A DNA stretch of 64,000 bases. It comes from Paraburkholderia tropica (lineage in GTDB: Bacteria; Pseudomonadota; Gammaproteobacteria; Burkholderiales; Burkholderiaceae). The notes beneath the pieces are model-generated. The model saw only the letters and a list, made by a program, of their open reading frames with translations. It made no database searches and was not told the origin of the DNA. Location: assembly GCF_914484835.1 (NCBI RefSeq), contig NZ_CAJZAR010000059.1, positions 1 through 64,000 of the forward strand, in the 5' to 3' direction. Shown piece by piece: positions 44,798-53,703 of the stretch (the stretch's first letter is position 1; every line of letters starts with the position of its first letter). A program made the translations under genes and the position numbers.

Positions 44798-46186
44798 ATG
44801 ACCGATCATCCCAGCCGCACGCTCGCGGCGTTCGTGGCCACGCTCGACTATCGCGCGATTCCGGCGCACGTCGTCGAGCGCACCGTCAATCTTTACGTGG
44901 ACTGGCTCGGTTCCGCGCTCGGCGGCAAGGGCGCGCGGCCGGTCGAGACCCTCGCGCGTTTCGCTCGTACGGCGCGCGGCGCGCACAGCGCCCACGATGC
45001 GTGCGAGGTGGTGATCGACCGCACGCGCACCACGCCGTATTTCGCGGCGATGGTCAACGGCGCGGCCTCGCATTTCGTCGAACAGGACGACGTGCATAAC
45101 GGCTCCGTGCTGCATCCGGCGACCGTCGTGTTTCCGGTGACGCTCGCGTTGGCGCAGGCGCTTGGCGCGTCGGGCGCGGAGTTCATCGCGGCGTCGGTGG
45201 CGGGCTATGAAGTCGGCATTCGCGTCGGCGAATTCATGGGACGTTCGCACTACAAAATATTTCACACCACAGGCACGGTCGGCACGATCGCGGCGGCCGC
45301 AGCAGCGGGGCGTCTGCTCAAGCTCACGCCCGACCAGATGCTCGACGCGTTCGGCTCGGCGGGCACGCAGGCGAGCGGGCTGTGGGAGTTTCTGCGCGAC
45401 GCCGCCGACTCCAAGCAACTACACACGGCGATGGCGGCAGCCAACGGCTTGATGGCGGCGCAACTGGCGGCCGACGGCTTTCGCGGCGCGCAGCGCATTC
45501 TCGAAGGCGCGCAAGGCATGGCAGCCGGCATGTCGAGCGACGCCGATCCCGCGAAGCTCGTCGATCGTCTCGGTGAACGCTGGGCCACCGTCGAGACCTC
45601 GTTCAAGTATCACGCGGCCTGCCGCCACACGCATCCGGCCGCCGACGCCTTGCTCGCAGTGATGGCCGAGCATCGGCTCACGCCCGCCGATATCGCGGCC
45701 GTGATCGCGCACGTGCATCAGGGCGCCATCGACGTGCTGGGCAATGTCGTGGTGCCGAGCACGGTGCATCAGGCGAAGTTCAACATGGGCACGGTGCTGG
45801 GCCTGTGCGCGTATCGCGGCTACGCGGGCGTGAACGAGTTCGAGCACGGTTATGCCGAAGCCGATATCGCCGCGTTCCGCGATCGCGTGACGATGGCGCT
45901 CGACGAGGAAGTGGACCGCGCGTATCCGGTGCGCTGGATCGGCAAGGTGACGGTGACGACGCACGATGGCCGTACACTGCGAGGACGCGTCGACGAACCG
46001 AAGGGCGATCCGGGCAATACGCTTTCGCGCGAGGAAATCTCGTCGAAGTTCGTGCGGCTGGCCGCGTTCTCGCACGCGGCGAGCGAGCAGGAGGCGCGTG
46101 CCTTGCTCGATGATGCCTGGTCGATTGCGGATTGCGCGCGTGTGGGCGCGTTGTTCGACTCGATCGAGTCGAAGGCGATGGCCTGA
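44798..46186 (+). CDS. MmgE/PrpD-family protein
   Basis: A 462-residue protein of the family that contains 2-methylcitrate dehydratase (PrpD) and cis-aconitate decarboxylase. The helical domain has DWLGSALGGKGARP and the conserved HFVEQDDVHNGSVLHPATV; the second domain has FKYHAACRHTHPAADA and TVHQAKFNMGTVLG. Family members dehydrate or decarboxylate branched tricarboxylates. It is the last gene of the operon and is followed by a terminator. The specific acid is unknown. Confidence 0.9.
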   Translation: MTDHPSRTLAAFVATLDYRAIPAHVVERTVNLYVDWLGSALGGKGARPVETLARFARTARGAHSAHDACEVVIDRTRTTPYFAAMVNGAASHFVEQDDVHNGSVLHPATVVFPVTLALAQALGASGAEFIAASVAGYEVGIRVGEFMGRSHYKIFHTTGTVGTIAAAAAAGRLLKLTPDQMLDAFGSAGTQASGLWEFLRDAADSKQLHTAMAAANGLMAAQLAADGFRGAQRILEGAQGMAAGMSSDADPAKLVDRLGERWATVETSFKYHAACRHTHPAADALLAVMAEHRLTPADIAAVIAHVHQGAIDVLGNVVVPSTVHQAKFNMGTVLGLCAYRGYAGVNEFEHGYAEADIAAFRDRVTMALDEEVDRAYPVRWIGKVTVTTHDGRTLRGRVDEPKGDPGNTLSREEISSKFVRLAAFSHAASEQEARALLDDAWSIADCARVGALFDSIESKAMA

Positions 46187-46216
46187 GCGCGCTTCGTCGA
46201 CTCGACCGCAACGTAT

Positions 46217-46246
46217 AAAAAGCGCCGGGTTTTCCGGCGTTTTTTA
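46217..46246 (+). terminator. rho-independent terminator ending the ten-gene operon
   Basis: CGCCGG (46223-46228), loop GTTTT and CCGGCG (46234-46239) are flanked by AAAAA and TTTTTT, so it can act on both strands between the MmgE/PrpD and ferritin-like genes. Confidence 0.85.
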
Positions 46247-46263
46247 TGGGCGAGACAAATGCT

Positions 46264-47256
46264 TCAACGCCGTTTATCGCGCACGAACCGCAAGGCGAAG
46301 CGCACGAGTTTCGGCATCGTTTCGGGCCGCAGCAAGCGCGTGTCGTAGCCCGAGAAGCGCCGGTCGTTTTCGGCCAGGCACAGACGCATGAGTTCCGGCA
46401 CGCTGATATCGACATCGGTTACCGACTGCGCGCCGTTCATCGTGAAGTTATTGTCGTGCTGATGCTCATTGCCGTCGGCATCCATTGCGCGTGCGAGGCC
46501 CACGCGCTCCCAGCCCAGAAATACCCAGACCGCAGCCACGCGTAACTCGAAGCCGATGCGCCGCCACCACGACAGCCGCGCGCGATGCCAGCCGATCCAG
46601 TTCGCGAACAGCAGGATATGGCGGCACTCTTCCTGCATCACCGGTTCGAAGGTGTCGATCAGTTCGGGCGGGAAGAGGCCCGAGCGCTTCGCGACTTCGA
46701 ACAGGCCGAAGGCGAAGAAGCTGTCCACGCATTCGCTGTAGCCGGTGACGAGATAGGCCCACTCGGCATCCTTCGGGAACACATAGGGCGGCTCGCTTGC
46801 GAGCGCGATGCCGTATGCCGCCACGAGGCGCGAGAGCACGTCTTTGTGGCGGTTTTCTTCCCATGCGTTGAGCGCGAGGGCTGCGCGCATGTCGGGGTCG
46901 TCGAGCGAGGCGGCGTAGGCGGCCATGCGCAGCCGCGCCTTGCCCTCGGTCTGCACCGCGATGTCCCAGATCGGCAACTCGACGATGCGTTTGAGCGCGG
47001 CCGGTTCGAGCACGGGCCATTCGAGCACGGCAGGGCGGTACGGATTGAAGGTCTCGCGAAACATGCGGCAGGTTTCGCTGCGATGCAGATCGGAGCCGGG
47101 TGTGAGCGGGCCGCTCGCCTTGCTGGTCCAGTGACGGGTGGCGTAGTCCGCGGCGTCGAGCGCGCCACGGTCCGGGCGATGCTCCGGCAAGGGCGGCGCG
47201 CTGAAACCCGGAATGAGTTGCGCAGTGTCGAAGCTGTCGATGACCTGATCGTCCAT
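46264..47256 (-). CDS. diiron ferritin-like domain protein
   Basis: A 330-residue protein I do not recognise by name. Two helices carry EENRH (about residue 133) and EECRH (about residue 210), the paired Glu-x-x-x-His type motif of carboxylate-bridged diiron four-helix bundles, as in ferritin-like oxygenases and N-oxygenases. A hydrophobic stretch, VAAVWVFLGWERVGL, follows. There is no signal peptide. It stands alone, convergent with the ten-gene operon, with a long upstream region holding repeated CCGAT boxes. An oxidative or oxygen-sensing role is plausible but unproven. Confidence 0.75.
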   Translation of the reverse strand: MDDQVIDSFDTAQLIPGFSAPPLPEHRPDRGALDAADYATRHWTSKASGPLTPGSDLHRSETCRMFRETFNPYRPAVLEWPVLEPAALKRIVELPIWDIAVQTEGKARLRMAAYAASLDDPDMRAALALNAWEENRHKDVLSRLVAAYGIALASEPPYVFPKDAEWAYLVTGYSECVDSFFAFGLFEVAKRSGLFPPELIDTFEPVMQEECRHILLFANWIGWHRARLSWWRRIGFELRVAAVWVFLGWERVGLARAMDADGNEHQHDNNFTMNGAQSVTDVDISVPELMRLCLAENDRRFSGYDTRLLRPETMPKLVRFALRFVRDKRR

Positions 47257-47848
47257 CTGAAAGCGGCTCCAGGTTGGGCGGAATACGGCAATGACGCGAA
47301 CACAAAATAGATGCGCGCTGAATACGGTATGAATGCGCGTGCCGATTATTGCCGGTCATTCGGATGCTGGCGCAATTCATGCCGATCATGATCGGTAATT
47401 GTGTCACTGATCGGCACTTGGTGTGCGTAAAGAGACCCGATTCAGGTCAGTGGATTCGGCTTGTATGGAGCGGGGAAGTCGCCTATGCGCGTGGCGCGGA
47501 GTTTGTCCCTGTTTTTAGGGTGAAAACCGCGTGCGACAGGTGTCGATCGTTTCGCTTTAGTGAACGATTGTTCTAGTCATTTCGATAAAAAGCGTAATAG
47601 CGGCGCGCCGCTTTATGTCATTTTCATCGCGGCAATCCATGCGAATTACGCTGTGTATTAAATAGCACACGTACAGAGCGCGAGATTCCCATTCGATATA
47701 GCCTGTGCCGGAGGTTCGATTCGCCGCCACGCGGCGCATCACTGCTTTTTCGTCGTATGGAAGTCGAAACAGGGGGCGTCGCGCGCGGGCCTTGCCATGT
47801 CGGCGGCCTCACGCGGCGCCAGAGCCCGCCCTAACCGGAAGCTAGCCC
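47257..47848. other. divergent intergenic region, AT-richer, no gene
   Basis: A 592-base stretch between the ferritin-like gene and wecB. It contains the CCGAT operator-like cluster at 47339-47417. From about 47520 to 47700 it is clearly richer in A and T than its surroundings. I find no coding region or RNA gene that I can support; promoters for the polysaccharide locus are presumably here. Confidence 0.5.
47339..47417. promoter_or_regulatory. putative operator with repeated TGCCGAT boxes
   Basis: TGCCGATTA (47340-47348), the perfect palindrome CCGATCATGATCGG (47382-47395) and TGATCGGCA (47408-47416) share one half-site. GTGCCGAT at 47339 and ATCGGCAC at 47410 also form a long-range inverted pair. 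They lie 83-161 bases upstream of the ferritin-like gene start. Confidence 0.45.
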
Positions 47849-49042
47849 GTGCGCATCCTGTCGATATTCGGAACGCGGCCCGAAGCCATCAAGATGGCGC
47901 CGCTCGTGAAGCGTCTTGAAGCGGAGCCCGGCGTGCAGTCGGTCGTCTGCGTGACCGGACAGCATCAGAGCATGTTGCAGCAGGTGCTCGACCTGTTCGA
48001 CATCGTGCCGGCGCACAACCTCGCCGCGATGACCACCAATCAGACCTTGAACGGTCTCGCCGCGCGCCTGTTCACCGGCCTCGACGACGTGCTCGCCAGC
48101 GAGCAACCCGAGCGCGTGCTCGTGCATGGCGACACGACCACGAGCATGGCGGGCGCGCTCGCGGCGTTTCATCGGCGCATTCCAGTCGGGCATGTGGAAG
48201 CGGGCTTGCGCACCGGCAATCTGTTCGAGCCGTGGCCCGAGGAGATGAACCGGCGCGTGGTGGATGTGGTCAGCGATCTGCTGTTCGCGCCCACCGCGAG
48301 TTCGCAGGCCAATCTCGACGCGGAGGCGCTCACCGGGCGCGTGGTCGTCACCGGCAATACGGTGATCGACGCGTTGCGCCTCATGTGTGCGCGGCTCGAA
48401 AGCGATAGCGCGATGCGCGAGCGCATCGACGCGCAATTTCCCTTTCTCGAACCCGAAGAGACGGGCAGGCCGCTGCTGCTCGTCACGGGGCATCGGCGCG
48501 AGAGTTTCGGCGCGGGCTTCGAGCACATCTGCGCGGCGCTCGCCGCGCTCGCGCAGACGGACAAGATGCAGATTGTCTATCCCGTGCATCTGAATCCGAA
48601 CGTGCGCGGCCCCGTGCTCGCCACGCTCGGCAATGCGCCCAACGTGCATCTCACCGATCCGCTCGACTATCCCGAGTTCGTGCGGCTCATGCAGCGCGCG
48701 GCGATCGTGCTGACCGATTCGGGCGGCGTGCAGGAAGAAGCGCCCGCGCTCGGCAAGCCGGTGCTCGTGATGCGCGACGTGACCGAGCGGCCCGAGGCGC
48801 TCGCGGCGGGCACGGTCAAGCTGATCGGCACTGATCGCGCTGCGATTCAGCGCGCCGTGCTCGACCTCGTCGATAACGAGGACGAGCGCCGTGCGTTCGC
48901 GCGCCGCGTGAATCCGTATGGCGATGGCCATGCCTCGGAGCGCATCGTCGCCGCGCTGGTCGGCAAGCCGTTCACGCCGTTTGCAAGCCACGCCTTGCCC
49001 GGCTATCTGCATCCGGTGCTGGCCGCGCGTCCCGAAGCGTAG
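47849..49042 (+). CDS. wecB: UDP-N-acetylglucosamine 2-epimerase (non-hydrolysing)
   Basis: A 397-residue epimerase making UDP-ManNAc from UDP-GlcNAc. Family motifs are IFGTRPEAIKMAP at the N-terminus, VTGQHQSM, HGDTTTSMAGALAAF, GHVEAGLRTGN, VTGHRRESFG and DSGGVQEEAP, with the catalytic Asp, Glu and His residues in place. The start is GTG 47849. It is directly upstream of a BcsB-NfrB-NfrA-like set, and in E. coli the NfrAB polysaccharide needs WecB for its ManNAc, so here the supply gene appears to have joined the secretion locus. Confidence 0.93.
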   Translation: MRILSIFGTRPEAIKMAPLVKRLEAEPGVQSVVCVTGQHQSMLQQVLDLFDIVPAHNLAAMTTNQTLNGLAARLFTGLDDVLASEQPERVLVHGDTTTSMAGALAAFHRRIPVGHVEAGLRTGNLFEPWPEEMNRRVVDVVSDLLFAPTASSQANLDAEALTGRVVVTGNTVIDALRLMCARLESDSAMRERIDAQFPFLEPEETGRPLLLVTGHRRESFGAGFEHICAALAALAQTDKMQIVYPVHLNPNVRGPVLATLGNAPNVHLTDPLDYPEFVRLMQRAAIVLTDSGGVQEEAPALGKPVLVMRDVTERPEALAAGTVKLIGTDRAAIQRAVLDLVDNEDERRAFARRVNPYGDGHASERIVAALVGKPFTPFASHALPGYLHPVLAARPEA

Positions 49043-49195
49043 TGCGCTTCGCGTGTGCTTCAGACGCGCTTCGGCCGCTTCGTGCGCGGTCCGTGCAGCG
49101 CCGACCACAATGAGGTCCATGACGTGATATCGAATTCGACTTCGCATCGGGTGGGAATGGTTGGTGATGCTAAAGAAAATCGGCGGGAGCGAGGC

Positions 49196-51523
49196 TTGAC
49201 GCATAGACCGATGCGGCGCGGCGGCGCGTATGCAGCCACGCTGCTGGGCACGATCTGCCTCGCATGGTGCGCGGCGGCGCGAGCCGCGCCCGGCGATCTC
49301 GCCGCTGCGTTCGCGCAGCTTGGCGCGGGGCGCGTGGAGTCGCGCACGGTGTCGCTCGCAGACCTCGGCGTGCGCGAGCCCGTCGTTTTGCGCGCGCCCG
49401 ACACGGCGCAGGAACTCTATCTGCCGGTGCCCGCGAATCTGCCGATCGACAACGCCACGCTGCAACTCGACGCCAATTATCTGCGCGGCAACGGCGGCCG
49501 CACGACTTTCGTGCTCTCGCTCGATGGCTCGCCCGTGCAGGCGCGCACGCCCGCCGACGCTCAGGGCGACGGCTCGCTGAGCATCGGCGTCGACGGCGCG
49601 CCGCGCGCGTCGGGCTTCGTGCGCGTGGGGCTGCAATGGTCGTCGGTGCTCAACGATACGTTTTGCACGGACCAGACGGCCATCGCCAATCTCTGGCGCG
49701 TCGCGCCCACGACGCGGCTCACGTATCAGTTCGATACGTCGAGGATCGAGGACGTGCGCACCGCGTGGAGCGCGCTGCCCGCCAAACCCGTCGTCGCGAT
49801 CGGCGCGGGTAAGCTCGATTCCGCCGCCTACGACGTGGCATGGCGGCTCGAAGCCTTGCTGATGCGCGGCGGCGCGACGCCCGTCACGCAGATCGTGCCA
49901 GCAGTCGGCGACACCGTGCATCTGGGCAGCGTGCAGGTGCCCGCTGCGTTGCAGGCGGTGCCCGCGTTCGCGGCGCTCGCGGCGGGCGGCGATCACAAGC
50001 TCGCGAATCCTGCCGAACTCGGCGCGTTGATCGCGCTCGCGCCTGCGGGCGTCTTCGCGCCGAACGTTGTGGTCGCCGACGCCGCTTTGCGCGCGCGCAC
50101 GGCCGAGGCGTTCGACGCGTTGCGTGCGCAGGTGCAAGCGGTGTCCGCCGATGCGGGCGCCGAGTTCGACGCATGGCGGCAGCGCGCGGGCGGCAAGTTG
50201 CTCTCGGGCGCATCGGAGGGGGAGAAGGAGGAGAAGGGGGAGGTCGCGCTCGCGCATCTGGGCGGACTGCCCGCCGTCGTGGTTGGCGACGACCTCGGTG
50301 TGAACGCGCTCTCGCGCGTGTGGAGCGGTATCGACGCGTCGAAGCGGCTCGTCGTGCACGAACTCGCGCCGTCGCCGAACCTGAGCGCGGGCGGCGACAG
50401 CGACCGTCTCGCTCTTTCGCTGATCGGCGGCACGCCAAGAACGTTAGAGGTACTGACGAGTGCGGCGTGGGAAGCGAATTTCGATCTCGCGGCCGTGAGC
50501 GGCAACGGCAAGATCCCGCGCCGTGTGGTGCTCGATCTCGCCGCCGCGCCCGCCGCCGACCGCAACGGCCAGACCGCGTCGATCTTCTTCAACGGCGTGC
50601 TGATCGGCTCGCATCTGCTCGACACCGACGGCCGGGCCCAGCGCGTGAGCGCCGACATTCCGGTCTACGCGCTCGGCACTACCAACACGCTGCGCGTGCT
50701 GTTCCAGCGTCAGCCCGCGGGCGGCTGCCGGCCGCGCGAGCAAGGTTATCCGGCGGCGGTGTTACCGAGCAGTTATCTGGTGCTCGGCAAGGGGCCGCTC
50801 GGCGAGGATTTCACGGGCATGGTCGCGCGCTTCTCGCAGTCGTCGAGCGTGCTCGTGCCGCAAGCGTATCTCGCCGATCCGCTCGCGAGCCTGCCGCGCG
50901 TGGCGCGTCTCGCGAATGCGGTCGGTGTGTTGCCCGCACGCGCGAGCCTGCAGGTCGTCGCCGATGGCCAGGCCGCGCAGCCCTCGGGAGCGTTCCTGGC
51001 CGCCGACGTGCCGCTCAATCAGGAAGCGGGCCACGCGAGTTTCGCCGATGGCCGCATCACGCTGAAGGGCCGCGGCGGCTCGACGCTCGTCGATATGTCG
51101 GGGCTCGCGCAGCTCGGCGTGATCGAAGTGGCGCGCGCGGGCAGCACGCCGGGCGTGCTCTATCGGAGCGTGGGCGCGCCGCCCGTGTTGCCCGCGAGCC
51201 TGCAACTGCTGCAGGGCGACGTGGCGATCGTCGATGGTTCGGGCGTGGTCAAGCAGTTCGATACGCAGTACGCGGGCGGCGTGCCGCCGGCCGACGATCA
51301 GCGCGGGTGGTTCACGCGTCACTGGACGGCCTGGGGCGTGCCGACCCTCGCGATCGCGCTGCTGCTGTTGCTGCTGATCGGCGCGGGCTGGGCGCGCAGC
51401 CGCGCACGCAAGCGCACGGCGGCCGCGGCGGCGCAGGCCGAAAGTTCGAGCGCGCACGCGGGCAGCGGTCCCGACGACGGAGGGCCGGGCGCGGCCGGTG
51501 GCGGTGCGAATCCGCAGGGCTGA
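49196..51523 (+). CDS. BcsB-like periplasmic exopolysaccharide synthesis protein
   Basis: A 775-residue protein of the cellulose synthase subunit B (BcsB) family, almost the length of E. coli BcsB (779). It has a signal peptide (GGAYAATLLGTICLAWCAAARA), repeated beta-sandwich carbohydrate-binding-like and alpha/beta domains, and one C-terminal helix (LAIALLLLLLIGAGWA) followed by a short basic cytoplasmic tail; in BcsB this helix docks on the synthase. I chose TTG 49196 because GGGAG lies six bases upstream; ATG 49211 is the alternative and has no such site. It should guide the nascent polymer through the periplasm. Confidence 0.85.
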   Translation: MTHRPMRRGGAYAATLLGTICLAWCAAARAAPGDLAAAFAQLGAGRVESRTVSLADLGVREPVVLRAPDTAQELYLPVPANLPIDNATLQLDANYLRGNGGRTTFVLSLDGSPVQARTPADAQGDGSLSIGVDGAPRASGFVRVGLQWSSVLNDTFCTDQTAIANLWRVAPTTRLTYQFDTSRIEDVRTAWSALPAKPVVAIGAGKLDSAAYDVAWRLEALLMRGGATPVTQIVPAVGDTVHLGSVQVPAALQAVPAFAALAAGGDHKLANPAELGALIALAPAGVFAPNVVVADAALRARTAEAFDALRAQVQAVSADAGAEFDAWRQRAGGKLLSGASEGEKEEKGEVALAHLGGLPAVVVGDDLGVNALSRVWSGIDASKRLVVHELAPSPNLSAGGDSDRLALSLIGGTPRTLEVLTSAAWEANFDLAAVSGNGKIPRRVVLDLAAAPAADRNGQTASIFFNGVLIGSHLLDTDGRAQRVSADIPVYALGTTNTLRVLFQRQPAGGCRPREQGYPAAVLPSSYLVLGKGPLGEDFTGMVARFSQSSSVLVPQAYLADPLASLPRVARLANAVGVLPARASLQVVADGQAAQPSGAFLAADVPLNQEAGHASFADGRITLKGRGGSTLVDMSGLAQLGVIEVARAGSTPGVLYRSVGAPPVLPASLQLLQGDVAIVDGSGVVKQFDTQYAGGVPPADDQRGWFTRHWTAWGVPTLAIALLLLLLIGAGWARSRARKRTAAAAAQAESSSAHAGSGPDDGGPGAAGGGANPQG

Positions 51524-51525
51524 GC

Positions 51526-53703
51526 GTGAACTGGACCTCAATCGACTGGTGGCTGAACTACGTCGCCGGCCGCTATTACCAGGGCATGGAGTACCTGGCG
51601 GCGGCCGTGGCGGTCATCATCCTGCTGTCCAGCGTCGACGACCTCTTTATCGACGCGTGGTACTGGGTGCGCCGCACGATCCGCCACTTCACGGTCGAGC
51701 GCCGCTTTCAGCCCTTGCGCGCCGAGCAGCTCTACGACCGCGAGCAGCAGTGGCTCGCGATCATGGTGCCCGCGTGGCGCGAGGAGGACGTGATCGCGGC
51801 GATGGTCGAGAACGCCGTGAAGGTGCTCGATTACCGCAACTATGTGATTTTCGTCGGCACCTATCAGAACGATGCGGCGACCATCGGCGAAGTCGAGCGC
51901 ATGCGGCGGCGCTACAAGCAACTGCATCGCGTGGAGGTGCCGCACGACGGGCCGACCTGCAAGGCCGATTGCCTGAACTGGATCGTGCAGGCGATCTTTC
52001 GCATGGAAGGCGAGGCCGGCATCGAGTTCGCGGGCGTGATTCTGCACGACAGCGAGGACGTGCTGCATCCGCTCGAACTGCGCTTCTTCAACTATCTCTT
52101 GCCGCGCAAGGACATGATCCAGTTGCCGGTGGCGTCGCTCGAACGCGAGTGGTACGAACTCGTGGCGGGCACCTATATGGACGAGTTCGCCGAGTGGCAC
52201 GCGAAGGATCTGGTGGTGCGCGAGAGCCTCGCGGGCGCGGTGCCGTCGGCGGGCGTGGGCACCTGTTTTTCGCGCCGCGCGCTCGCGGGTCTCGCGGCGG
52301 AAACGAATAATCAGCCCTTCAATACCGAAACGCTCACCGAGGACTACGATGTGGGCGAGCGGCTCGGCCGCATGGGCATGCAGTCGATCTTCGCGCGCTT
52401 TCCCGTGCAGTTCGCCACGCGCCGCAAGTCGTGGTTCGGGCTCGGGCCGGTGCGCGAATTCACGCTCACGATGCCGCTGTGCGTGCGCGAGTATTTCCCC
52501 GATACGTTTCGGACCGCTTATCGTCAACGCGCGCGCTGGACGCTCGGCATCGGCCTGCAAGGCTGGGAACAGACCGGCTGGGTCGGCTCGTTCGCAAACC
52601 GCTATCTGCTCGCGCGTGATCGCAAAGGCATTCTCACGGCGTTTGTCGGCATCGTCGCGTATGTGCTGCTGGTGCAGTTCCTGTTGTTCACCTTCGCCGA
52701 TCTGCTCGGCTTGCGGCCCGATCTGATCGCGTCGCCGTTTTCCAATTCGCCGTTTCTCACCATCGTGCTCTGGGCCAACGGCGTCGCGCTGCTGATGCGC
52801 GTGGTGCAGCGCGTGTATTTCGTCTCGCGGCTCTATGGATGGGAGCACGGGCTGTTGTCGGTGCCGCGCATGGTGATCGGCAATTTCGTGAACTTCATGG
52901 CTGTGTCGCGCGCGTGGAAGATGTATCTGAACTATCTGGTGACGGGCAAGCGTCTCGTGTGGGACAAGACGATGCACGACTTTCCGTCGTCGGATGGCTT
53001 CAAGGACCGGCGTCAGCGGCTCGGTGAACTGCTGGTGTCGTGGCAGGCCATCGCGCCGGAGGAACTCGACAAGGCGCTCGCCGAGGAGCACGCGCAGGAG
53101 GCGCCGCTCGGCCGCGTGCTGATGGCGCACGGATGGCTCGACGAGGAAACGCTCGCGGAGGCGATTGCGTTTCAGGCCGACCTGCCGCGCGCGGCGCTCG
53201 ACCGCGCGAAGCTCACGCTGCACGCGCGGGACGTGCCGATCGAACTCGCGGTGCGCTATCGCGTGCTGCCGCAGGGCGACGACGGCGCAGGGCACCTGAT
53301 CGTGCTCTGCGCGAGTCCGCTGACGAGCGAGGCGCTGGCCGCCTTGCGCGCGAAGACGGGGCGGCCAGTCGTGCAGCGTATCGCGCGCGAAGGCGAGATC
53401 GCCGATGGTTTGCGGATGCTGCGCGGCGTGCCCATCGCGCAATCGGAAGAGGGCGATGCGGAGTCGAGTCGCGCGTTGCCGTCCGGGAAAGCGTCCGCTG
53501 TACCGTTGCTCGGCGATCTGCTGATCGAACGCGGCGCGGTGAAGCGCGCGGATTTCGAGGCCGCGCTGCAACGTTATCGTCCGGCGGAGCATGGGCGTAT
53601 CGGCGACTATATGGTGGAGCAGGGCGTGATTTCGCGCGAGTCGCTGACGCAGGCCATCGCGGAGCAGGAGCGTATGCGTGGCGCGGTGCAGGCGGCATCA
53701 TGA
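51526..53703 (+). CDS. nfrB: NfrB-like family 2 glycosyltransferase with C-terminal MshEN c-di-GMP domains
   Basis: A 725-residue inner-membrane synthase (E. coli NfrB is similar in length). The GT2 core shows MVPAWREEDVI, HDSEDVL in the DxD position, TEDYDVG and QRARW, the processive polymerase signature, flanked by membrane helices. From about 498 the C-terminus holds MshEN-type repeats: RLGELLV and PLGRVLMAHGW, then a second set with LLGDLLIERG and RIGDYMVEQG (about 661-720). MshEN domains bind c-di-GMP, which activates E. coli NfrB. The start is GTG 51526, three bases after the BcsB-like stop. It overlaps nfrA by four bases. Confidence 0.92.
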   Translation: MNWTSIDWWLNYVAGRYYQGMEYLAAAVAVIILLSSVDDLFIDAWYWVRRTIRHFTVERRFQPLRAEQLYDREQQWLAIMVPAWREEDVIAAMVENAVKVLDYRNYVIFVGTYQNDAATIGEVERMRRRYKQLHRVEVPHDGPTCKADCLNWIVQAIFRMEGEAGIEFAGVILHDSEDVLHPLELRFFNYLLPRKDMIQLPVASLEREWYELVAGTYMDEFAEWHAKDLVVRESLAGAVPSAGVGTCFSRRALAGLAAETNNQPFNTETLTEDYDVGERLGRMGMQSIFARFPVQFATRRKSWFGLGPVREFTLTMPLCVREYFPDTFRTAYRQRARWTLGIGLQGWEQTGWVGSFANRYLLARDRKGILTAFVGIVAYVLLVQFLLFTFADLLGLRPDLIASPFSNSPFLTIVLWANGVALLMRVVQRVYFVSRLYGWEHGLLSVPRMVIGNFVNFMAVSRAWKMYLNYLVTGKRLVWDKTMHDFPSSDGFKDRRQRLGELLVSWQAIAPEELDKALAEEHAQEAPLGRVLMAHGWLDEETLAEAIAFQADLPRAALDRAKLTLHARDVPIELAVRYRVLPQGDDGAGHLIVLCASPLTSEALAALRAKTGRPVVQRIAREGEIADGLRMLRGVPIAQSEEGDAESSRALPSGKASAVPLLGDLLIERGAVKRADFEAALQRYRPAEHGRIGDYMVEQGVISRESLTQAIAEQERMRGAVQAAS

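Noticed and set aside
47831..50359. An 842-codon open frame on the minus strand
   Set aside because: It lies opposite wecB and the BcsB-like gene, which have complete family motifs, so it is a shadow frame.
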